The notes beneath the pieces were generated by a model. It saw only the letters and a list, made by a program, of their open reading frames with translations. It searched no databases and was not told where the DNA came from. Shown here piece by piece: positions 1 through 5,151 of a DNA stretch of 5,665 nucleotides. Each line of letters opens with the position of its first letter. The first letter of the stretch is position 1. This stretch comes from Chloroflexota bacterium (GTDB lineage: Bacteria > Chloroflexota > Limnocylindria > QHBO01), in NCBI GenBank assembly GCA_005882055.1, contig VBGQ01000042.1, positions 1 through 5,665 on the forward strand, read 5' to 3'. A program made the position numbers and the translations under genes.

Positions 1-128
1 CGTCGGCTTGCTGCGCTGATTCTCCAGTAACGCTTGAATCGCGCGTCCGGACCCACTGGGCGGGGCCGCTCAGTGGGTCCGGACGCGCGATTCAAGCGTT
101 ACTGGAGAATCAGCGCAGCAAGCCGACG
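1..128. repeat. Near-perfect 128-bp palindrome at the left edge
   Basis: Bases 1-58 are the exact reverse complement of 71-128. The 12 bases between them are also largely self-complementary: 60-63 pair with 66-69, leaving only the 59/70 pair (G opposite T) and the central 64/65 pair (G opposite G) unpaired. The symmetry therefore covers the whole stretch, centred at 64.5. As single-stranded DNA or RNA it could form one long hairpin. The left arm starts at the first base, so its true outer limit cannot be seen. No coding frame with recognisable protein content covers it. It may be a fold-back artefact at a contig end or a real inverted duplication; the perfect arms around an imperfect centre favour the first. 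Confidence 0.97.
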
Positions 129-295
129 CGAAGCCCCTTTTGCCCGCTCTCCTGCGTCGGTTCGCAAGCCATGCTGGCGGAATGACCCTTAAGCGCTCGA
201 GACCGGAGTGCTGTTGGTCGTTACGCAAGTGACGCTTGAGGGCAGCCACCTGCGGCGCGGTCGAGGCGAACGGGAGACGGCGTCCGCGGTGGGGA
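129..295. other. Intergenic stretch without a recognisable gene
   Basis: This stretch lies between the palindrome and the stop of the small membrane ORF. Reading both strands I find no convincing protein, no tRNA cloverleaf and no hairpin followed by a T-run. A 7-bp inverted repeat (ccgacgc at 123-129, gcgtcgg at 154-160) could form a weak hairpin downstream of the minus-strand genes, but no T-tract follows it. Open frames that cross here are rich in Arg, Ser and Pro and look like shadows of high GC content. Confidence 0.6.
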
Positions 296-439
296 CTAGG
301 CGGCGCGGGCGACGCCTTCCGCGGGGAAGAGCTCGTGTTCGGGCGCAGGTTGGGCGGCGCGAGCGCGAGGCTCGCCGCCCGGAGCAGCGATCCAGGCGAC
401 GAGGAGGATCCCAAAGCTGACGAGAGCGGCGATCACCAT
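296..439 (-). CDS. Small single-pass membrane protein downstream of amt (hypothetical)
   Basis: I do not recognise this 47-residue protein. It begins MVIAALVSFGILLVAWIAAP, a clean hydrophobic segment long enough to cross the membrane once. A short polar tail rich in Ala, Pro, Arg and Glu follows (about residues 21-47), ending at TAG. It starts 34 bases after the amt stop on the same strand. A good Shine-Dalgarno sequence, GGAGGT (minus strand, 455-450), lies about 10 bases before the ATG at 439, slightly long but usable. In-frame GTG codons at 451 and 457 are alternative starts that would overlap that site. Position suggests cotranscription with amt. A role as an accessory membrane peptide is speculation. 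The hydrophobic segment placed right after a ribosome-binding site is the main argument that it is real. Confidence 0.55.
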   Translation of the reverse strand: MVIAALVSFGILLVAWIAAPGGEPRARAAQPAPEHELFPAEGVARAA

Positions 440-449
440 CGGTCCATGC

Positions 450-455
450 ACCTCC
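450..455 (-). promoter_or_regulatory. Shine-Dalgarno for the small membrane ORF
   Basis: The minus strand reads GGAGGT here, a strong match to the anti-SD complement, in the short gap after the amt stop. It supports initiation at the ATG at 439 (about 10 bases away). The out-of-frame ATG at 447 is too close to be used. Such a sequence in the gap is unlikely to be wholly accidental. Confidence 0.5.
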
Positions 456-473
456 ACTGATATGAGCGGCTGA

Positions 474-1718
474 TCAGAGCTGGTAGGCGACCTCGCCATG
501 CTGGGCGAGGTCAAGTCCCGCCTCCTCCGCGTGACTCGGCACGCGAATCGGGACGATGAGGTTGATCACGAACAGAATTCCCGCCGTTGCCGCAGCGGCG
601 TAAAGCGCCACCGCCCCGCAGGCGACCAGCTGAACAAGCACCTGGCCCGATGCCCCGGCGAACAGCCCATTCCGAACAGCCGCGTTGACTGCAACCGTTG
701 CGAAGACCCCAGTCGCGAGGGCGCCGAACGCACCGCCAACGCCGTGGACCGCGAAGACGTCCAGCGCGTCGTCGACTCGGGAGCGCAGTCGGAGTTGGCT
801 TGCCCCATAGCAGACCACCGCCACCCCGAATCCGATCAGGATCGCGGCAGCCGGCGTCACGAACCCTGCGGCAGGCGTGATGGCGACCAACCCGGCGACC
901 CCGCCGATTGCGGCGCCGAGCACGGATGGGGTTCCCTTGTGCAACCAGGAAATAGTCACCCAGGTCAGGGCCGCCATCGCCGCGGCGGTATTGGTCGTCA
1001 CGAAGGCGACCGCCGCGACGCCGTTGGCCGCCAGCGCGCTGCCCGCGTTGAAGCCGAACCAGCCGAACCACAGGAGAGCTGCGCCGAGGACGGTCATCGT
1101 CACGTCGTGTGGCTCGGTGGTGCGGTCCACGAGCCCAATGCGTCGGCCCACGATCAGCGCCGCCACCAGCGCGGACACGCCGGACGACAGGTGGACCACC
1201 GTCCCACCCGCGAAGTCGAGCACGCCAAGGTGCGCCAGCCAGCCATTGGGCGACCAGACCCAATGGGCGATGGGTGCGTAGACGAGGGTCGCCCACGCAA
1301 CGCTGAAGAGGACGAAGGCCTTGAAGCGCTTGCGCTCTGCGAAGGCTCCCGTAATGAGGGCGGGGGTGATGATCGCGAACATCATCTGGAAGGCCATGAA
1401 GGCGAGGTGTGGCGTGGTCGGCGCGTAGACGTCGCTTGGAGCGGCGGTGACACCCTCGAGCCCGGCCCACTGCAGGCCGCCAATCAATCCGGCTCCGGTG
1501 TCCGGCCCGAACGCCAGCGTGTAGCCCCAGAGCACCCAGGTCACGCTCACCAGGGCCAGGATGAAGAGGCTGTGCATGATCGTGGAGAGGACGTTCTTGC
1601 GGCGCACGAGCCCGCCGTAGAAGAAGGCAAGTCCGGGGGTCATGAGCATGACCAGGGCGGTCGAGATCAGGAGCCAGGCGGTGTCGCCGGAGTCGATCGC
1701 ATGGGTCGCGGGTGGCAT
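474..1718 (-). CDS. amt: Ammonium transporter, Amt family
   Basis: A complete 414-residue Amt/MEP/Rh protein that moves ammonium across the cytoplasmic membrane; about eleven hydrophobic helices are visible from residue 12 to 391. Residues known from E. coli AmtB align well: the paired gate phenylalanines (F110, F114, in AFQMMFA; F223 in GWFGFNAGS), the recruitment-site tryptophan W155 and serine S227, the structural aspartate D168 in LDFAGGTVVH, and the twin pore histidines H176 and H325 (the latter in VFAVHGVGG). The C-terminal tail is short and ends in the usual GLD...HGE.AY pattern that contacts PII proteins in homologues. There is no separate signal peptide. The ATG at 1718 is preceded by AAGGGGAG at good spacing. 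No glnB/glnK gene lies beside it, which is unusual but not rare. A 17-bp palindrome about 94 bases upstream could be its operator. Confidence 0.97.
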   Translation of the reverse strand: MPPATHAIDSGDTAWLLISTALVMLMTPGLAFFYGGLVRRKNVLSTIMHSLFILALVSVTWVLWGYTLAFGPDTGAGLIGGLQWAGLEGVTAAPSDVYAPTTPHLAFMAFQMMFAIITPALITGAFAERKRFKAFVLFSVAWATLVYAPIAHWVWSPNGWLAHLGVLDFAGGTVVHLSSGVSALVAALIVGRRIGLVDRTTEPHDVTMTVLGAALLWFGWFGFNAGSALAANGVAAVAFVTTNTAAAMAALTWVTISWLHKGTPSVLGAAIGGVAGLVAITPAAGFVTPAAAILIGFGVAVVCYGASQLRLRSRVDDALDVFAVHGVGGAFGALATGVFATVAVNAAVRNGLFAGASGQVLVQLVACGAVALYAAAATAGILFVINLIVPIRVPSHAEEAGLDLAQHGEVAYQL

Positions 1719-1720
1719 GC

Positions 1721-1730
1721 CTCTCCCCTT
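1721..1730 (-). promoter_or_regulatory. Ribosome-binding site of amt
   Basis: The minus strand reads AAGGGGAGAG, then GC, then the ATG at 1718, so the purine-rich core sits 4-6 bases before the start. This fixes the start codon. It contrasts with the oxidase, the sigma-like gene, pth and mfd, none of which has a clear Shine-Dalgarno sequence. Confidence 0.7.
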
Positions 1731-1812
1731 CGCGGGTTGGTTGTCACCCGCAGCCTATGGACCGATGACGGCGGTCGGCCAGCCTCCTGGAACGGCTGCG
1801 TGCCTCCAAGGC

Positions 1813-1829
1813 TTGTGCATAGTGCACAA
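1813..1829. promoter_or_regulatory. 17-bp palindrome, candidate operator upstream of amt
   Basis: TTGTGCA-TAG-TGCACAA has perfect 7-bp arms around a 3-base spacer. It lies 18 bases past the stop of the sigma-like gene and about 94 bases before the amt start. It is AT-richer than its surroundings and has the size and symmetry of a dimeric repressor or activator site. The half-site order (GTGCA outward, TGCAC inward) is the reverse of the NtrC consensus, so I do not call it NtrC. It could also act as a small RNA hairpin at the 3' end of the preceding transcript, but no U-tract follows. Confidence 0.45.
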
Positions 1830-1847
1830 ACGCGAGGCCGGCCTACC

Positions 1848-3326
1848 TCACGGAGCGGTGATGGCGGGCTCCTGGGTGGCCCGGAGGGAGAGGCCGCCGA
1901 TGGGCACGATGGCCGACCCGACGACGGCACCGTTGATCTCGATGTTGATGACCCAGCAGCCGGTGGTCGCGAAGCGGACGCTGACCAAGTAGTAGCGAGA
2001 GCCACCTCCCGAGCTGTCGGGTGGCGCGAGGCGGCTGGTGCTCGAATCGATGGCCGCCGCGACCGGGCTGGCGTCTGCGAGAGGCTGCGCCCAGGCGGTG
2101 ATGGACTGCCCGGGCTCAGCGGGAGGCGAAAGACGCCACAGCATCACGTTGCTGAAGCCCTCATCCACCGACGTGCTCGCGGCGTTCGGCAACAGGAGCC
2201 AGCCGTGAGGTCCTCCGGTTTCCCGGTAGCCTCCGAACTCGTCGATGGGCGAGGGCGGGCAACCGTCGGCCATCAAGCTGGGCTCCCAGTCCTGGTCCAC
2301 GCCCACGAGGCTCGTCTTCGGGATCGACGGGTCGAGGATGCAGCCCATGCGGCCTATGGGTGCAGGGTACATGGGGCCGGAGTGGTCCTTCTGCCAACCG
2401 ACCCATTCGGCCATGCCGCGGGTGACGAGGGCGTAGATCGGCTGCCCGGGGCCCACGTCGCCGCCGTGCACACCCAGGGCGGCCAGCGTCGTCCAGCCTG
2501 CGAACGCGAGCGGCGCATCAGCCGGCGCGATGTCGCAGTCGGCAAGGGTGATAGGCGCTGCCGTGGTGCGGGTTGGGCTGGGAGATGCGCTCGAATCGGC
2601 CTGTAGGCGTCCCGCCGTGGATCCCGAGTCCGGGACAAACCAGAAGAACGTGACCAGCGCGGCAGCGACCGCCGCCAGGAGTGCGAACGGCCACCAGCGG
2701 CGTGGCGCGCGACGCAACGCAGCCGCTTGCTGGCCCACCGGCGGGAGTGCGCGCGGGTCGACGATCGGCTGGAAGCGGGCCGCCTCGGCCGCGAGGACCG
2801 TGCGGAGCCGGTCGTCGAAGGGCTCGCCATCAGCCGTATCGCCGCCGTCGGACGTCTCGAGGTCGCCGTCGCGCGACTGCAGACGATTGCGTGCCTCGTT
2901 CAGGTCCGATCGGAGGGCAACGACGACGTCGTTCAGCACCTCCGCGATGGCGTCCGGCGACAGGTCGAGGACGTAGAGTAGGACCACCGCCATGCGTGAC
3001 CGCGGGTCGAGCTCGGCGAGCGCCCCCAGGATCGATAGTCGGTCTGAAGGGTCGCGGGGATCGGGGAGCAGGGGCTCGACTTCGCCACTCTGCGATGAGC
3101 CGCGCAGGATCGCGCGCGCGGCCGCAGCGAGCAGCCATCGGCGCTCGGCTTCGCCGTCGTCCTGCAGGTGGCCGCGGCGGACCGCCTCGGCCAGGGCCGT
3201 GGCAAGGATCCGCTCGGCATCGGCCTGGTGCTGCAGGACGAGGTAGGCGAACGAGCCAACGGCAGCGCCATGGGCGCTCAAGAGCGCGTCGAGGGTCTCC
3301 AGGGCCGGATCGGAGGTCGCGTGCAT
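1848..3326 (-). CDS. ECF-sigma-like protein fused to a membrane anchor and extracytoplasmic domain
   Basis: A 492-residue protein with three visible parts. Residues about 20-75 look like sigma-70 region 2 (FAYLVLQHQADAERI...LAEAVRR, then ERRWLLAAAARAILR where ECF factors carry the W-L-x-x-IA-R-N pattern). Residues about 100-150 look like region 4 (LAELDPRSRMAVVLLYVLDLSPDAIAEVL, then an amphipathic segment ending EARNRL). After an acidic linker comes FDDRLRTVLAAEAARF (170-185), resembling the cytoplasmic start of some anti-sigma proteins. One membrane helix follows at about 212-232. A Ser/Thr/Pro linker leads into a roughly 230-residue domain, presumably outside the membrane, with cysteines at 264, 329, 356 and 457; I do not recognise its fold. 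The start lies 9 bases after the oxidase stop with no clear Shine-Dalgarno sequence, so translational coupling is likely. Role inferred: envelope-sensing transcription regulator. The weak region-4 helix leaves open that it no longer binds DNA. Confidence 0.88.
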   Translation of the reverse strand: MHATSDPALETLDALLSAHGAAVGSFAYLVLQHQADAERILATALAEAVRRGHLQDDGEAERRWLLAAAARAILRGSSQSGEVEPLLPDPRDPSDRLSILGALAELDPRSRMAVVLLYVLDLSPDAIAEVLNDVVVALRSDLNEARNRLQSRDGDLETSDGGDTADGEPFDDRLRTVLAAEAARFQPIVDPRALPPVGQQAAALRRAPRRWWPFALLAAVAAALVTFFWFVPDSGSTAGRLQADSSASPSPTRTTAAPITLADCDIAPADAPLAFAGWTTLAALGVHGGDVGPGQPIYALVTRGMAEWVGWQKDHSGPMYPAPIGRMGCILDPSIPKTSLVGVDQDWEPSLMADGCPPSPIDEFGGYRETGGPHGWLLLPNAASTSVDEGFSNVMLWRLSPPAEPGQSITAWAQPLADASPVAAAIDSSTSRLAPPDSSGGGSRYYLVSVRFATTGCWVINIEINGAVVGSAIVPIGGLSLRATQEPAITAP

Positions 3327-3335
3327 GGCGGCGGG

Positions 3336-4505
3336 CTACACGTGGACCTCGCGCACCGTTGGCGTATCGAAGCGGCGAACATTCAGCCCATCCGGGATGA
3401 CGCTCGCATCGCCGCCGAGCATGGCGTCGACCACCAGGCGAGCGGACGCCGGACCCGAGGAGATGCCCCACGGTCCGTGGCCAGCCGCCAAGAAGAGGCC
3501 CTGCATGCCGGCAACCTCGCCGACCAGCGGCCGGCCGTCGAGGGACTGCGGTCGAGCGCAGGCCCGCGTCGCGACGATCCGTGTGTCGCGCAGCCCGGGT
3601 AGGAAGCGCTTGCCGCGCTCCACGAGCAGCGGCGCCATGGCGCGCGGGTCGGGCTCGAAGGCGAGGAAGGTCGAGCCGATGGTGACGACGCTCCCCGCCG
3701 CAGCGAGCGTGAAGATGCTGGGCGTCTTCTCCGCTGATGGCGGCCGAGCAGTCGCCGCGTCGCTGACCGGCTGGTTGACGCTCTCGACGCGAAGTTCCTC
3801 GACGACGTGGCGGGGCGGCGACGCGAGCTCCAGCTGCGCGGTCGCTCCCCAGGTGGCGACGATCGGTTGCCAGCGTCCCGACGGGTCCAGGAGATACGGG
3901 CTCCACGGACCGGCCGCGATGAGCACGAGGTCCGCTGCCCGGGGGCGCAGGCCCTCCAGGACGACGCCCACCGCGCGACCGTTCACCACCGCCGGCACGG
4001 CAGCCGCGCCGAGCTCGAGCTGTGCGCCCCCTTCCCGGGCGCGACGGGCCATGGCTGCGGTCGCGGCGTGGGGCGGGATGGGGAAACCGGTCTCGAGCCG
4101 CGTCGCCCAGAGGTCATCCGCGAGCGACGGTTCCAGTGATTGGACCTGGCGTGGCGCGAGGAGGTCGGACCGCGGTCCGAGAGGAGGCTCCTCGCCATCA
4201 GGCTCCAGGAGGGTTGGATCCGGCGTGACCATCAGAAGACCAGCCGGCTCGCCTGGAAACGAGAACTCATCGTCGCGTTGGCTGAGCTCGCGATAGATCT
4301 GGACCGTCTCCTCGTAGAGCGGTGCCAGGATGGGATCGAAGGGGTGCTGGACGGCTCCCATGTTGCGACCCGAGGCTCCCGCGCCGATCTCCGCCCGCTC
4401 GTAGAGCGTCACCCGCGCGCCGGCCTCAGCGGCGAAGGCCGCAGCCGCGCAACCAATGATCCCGCCGCCGACGATCGCGACCTCGACCGGCCGCCCTGCT
4501 CCCAC
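3336..4505 (-). CDS. FAD-dependent oxidoreductase, DAO (D-amino-acid/glycine oxidase-like) family
   Basis: A 389-residue flavoprotein of the DAO superfamily. The N-terminus holds the dinucleotide-binding Rossmann motif VAIVGGGIIGCAAA (GxGxxG at 13-18) with the FAD-ribose glutamate E36 in LYER, then the family's GAGASGRNMGAV segment (41-52). LVLIAAGPWSP (194-203) is the usual second FAD-contact strand. The C-terminus carries the closing FAD motif DGRPLVGEVAGMQGLFLAAGHGPWGISSGPASA (323-355). Members oxidise C-N bonds of amines or amino acids, such as D-amino acids, glycine or sarcosine, often releasing ammonia or methylamine-type products. The substrate cannot be read from sequence. It is probably cytoplasmic, with no signal peptide. 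The start is a GTG with no Shine-Dalgarno sequence, and a TATCCT box ends 6 bases before it, suggesting a leaderless mRNA. The gene is first in the minus-strand block, followed after 9 bases by the sigma-like gene. Confidence 0.93.
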   Translation of the reverse strand: MGAGRPVEVAIVGGGIIGCAAAAFAAEAGARVTLYERAEIGAGASGRNMGAVQHPFDPILAPLYEETVQIYRELSQRDDEFSFPGEPAGLLMVTPDPTLLEPDGEEPPLGPRSDLLAPRQVQSLEPSLADDLWATRLETGFPIPPHAATAAMARRAREGGAQLELGAAAVPAVVNGRAVGVVLEGLRPRAADLVLIAAGPWSPYLLDPSGRWQPIVATWGATAQLELASPPRHVVEELRVESVNQPVSDAATARPPSAEKTPSIFTLAAAGSVVTIGSTFLAFEPDPRAMAPLLVERGKRFLPGLRDTRIVATRACARPQSLDGRPLVGEVAGMQGLFLAAGHGPWGISSGPASARLVVDAMLGGDASVIPDGLNVRRFDTPTVREVHV

Positions 4506-4511
4506 GGCCTG

Positions 4512-4517
4512 AGGATA
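4512..4517 (-). promoter_or_regulatory. Possible -10 box for the oxidoreductase operon
   Basis: The minus strand reads TATCCT (4 of 6 matches to TATAAT), ending 6 bases before the GTG at 4505, which would put the transcript start at or near the start codon. The bases 17 upstream (TAGCCG) are a poor -35. The placement suits a leaderless transcript, and the gene lacks a Shine-Dalgarno sequence, but a six-base box is weak evidence on its own. Confidence 0.3.
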
Positions 4518-4526
4518 GGCCCGCGG

Positions 4527-4554
4527 TTGCCGGACGGCTACCGGCCGCTACCAT
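4527..4554 (+). promoter_or_regulatory. Probable pth-mfd promoter (near-leaderless)
   Basis: TTGCCG (4527-4532) and TACCAT (4549-4554) are separated by 16 bases; each matches 4 of 6 positions of the housekeeping -35 and -10 boxes. The -10 box ends 9 bases before the pth ATG, so transcription would begin about 0-3 bases before the start codon. The absence of any Shine-Dalgarno sequence before pth agrees with this. Confidence 0.42.
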
Positions 4555-4563
4555 CGCCCGGGC

Positions 4564-5151
4564 ATGAAGGTGATCTGCGGTCTTGGCAACCCTGGCGACC
4601 GTTACCGGCTGACGCGGCACAACGTCGGCTTTCGGGTGGTCGACCTGCTCGCGGACCGATGGGGGCTGACCGGCGCCGGGCGCGTTCGCGATGGCGCGGC
4701 GCTGCTGGAGGTCGAGCGTCCGGAGCCGATTCGGCGGGTGCTGCTCGTGAAACCGATGAAGTACATGAACGTCTCGGGCGTCCCGGTGAGGACCGCGCTG
4801 CGCCGCGCCGATGCCGATGCCGCGTCAGAGCTCCTGGTGATCGCCGATGACGTGGACCTCCCGCTCGGCAAGATCCGCCTGCGGCGCGGTGGCTCGGCCG
4901 GCGGCCACAACGGCCTGCGCGACATCATCGCGGCGCTGGGGAGCAACGAGTTCAACCGCCTGCGCGTGGGGATAGGCCGGGCCGGGGAGACGGTCGATCA
5001 CGTCCTGTCCACCTTCAAGAAGGACGAGCGCGAGATCGCCACCGAGGCGATCGCAACGGCGGCCGACGCCGCGGAGCTGTGGCTGGCGGAGGGGATCGAG
5101 GCAACCATGAACGCGTACAACGGCCTCGACCTGGCCGCCGAACCGGAATGA
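4564..5151 (+). CDS. pth: Peptidyl-tRNA hydrolase
   Basis: A complete 195-residue cytoplasmic enzyme, the normal length for bacterial Pth. It cleaves the ester bond of peptidyl-tRNAs dropped by the ribosome, returning free tRNA. The signatures are all present: GLGNPGDRYRLTRHNVGF at the N-terminus with N9 and the catalytic H19; KPMKYMNVSG with N69; IADDVDLPLGKIRLRRGG with D95; and GSAGGHNGLRDI with N116, matching E. coli N10, H20, N68, D93 and N114. RVGIGRAGETVDHVLSTF is the usual C-terminal segment. There is no Shine-Dalgarno sequence; a candidate -10 box sits just upstream, so the message is probably nearly leaderless. Its stop overlaps the next start (ATGA), tying it to mfd, an arrangement common in bacteria. 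Nothing looks damaged. Confidence 0.98.
   Translation: MKVICGLGNPGDRYRLTRHNVGFRVVDLLADRWGLTGAGRVRDGAALLEVERPEPIRRVLLVKPMKYMNVSGVPVRTALRRADADAASELLVIADDVDLPLGKIRLRRGGSAGGHNGLRDIIAALGSNEFNRLRVGIGRAGETVDHVLSTFKKDEREIATEAIATAADAAELWLAEGIEATMNAYNGLDLAAEPE

Noticed and set aside
1..128. Terminal inverted repeat of an insertion sequence
   Set aside because: The arms are only 12 bases apart with no transposase between or beside them, and no flanking target duplication can be seen.
150..185. tRNA-like ggttcgcaagcc resembling a T-arm
   Set aside because: The flanking bases do not form a T-stem, and no anticodon arm or acceptor pairing is found on either side.
70..414. 114-codon minus-strand frame spanning the palindrome and the intergenic stretch
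   Set aside because: Composition is Ser/Pro/Arg-rich with no recognisable features, it has no ribosome-binding site, and it overlaps the better-supported small membrane ORF in another frame.
1813..1829. NtrC-type enhancer site before amt
   Set aside because: NtrC sites read TGCAC-N5-GTGCA; here the half-sites are in the opposite order (GTGCA-N3-TGCAC), and no sigma-54 -24/-12 promoter with proper spacing was found between it and amt.
1802..1829. Rho-independent terminator after the sigma-like gene
   Set aside because: Two small inverted repeats (1802-1812 and 1813-1829) exist, but neither is followed by a T-run on the minus strand.
498..2606. 702-codon plus-strand open frame antisense to amt and the sigma-like gene
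   Set aside because: Its translation is dominated by Arg, Gly, Asp, Glu, His and Gln with no domain pattern, and it covers two minus-strand genes with clear family signatures. Long antisense frames are expected at this GC content.
2830..3906. 358-codon minus-strand frame overlapping the oxidoreductase and sigma-like gene
   Set aside because: It is very Arg/Pro/Ala-rich and out of frame with two well-supported genes on the same strand, so it is a frame-shifted shadow.
3325..4296. 323-codon plus-strand frame opposite the oxidoreductase
   Set aside because: Ser/Arg-rich low-complexity translation without motifs; the opposite strand carries a full DAO-family protein with both FAD motifs.
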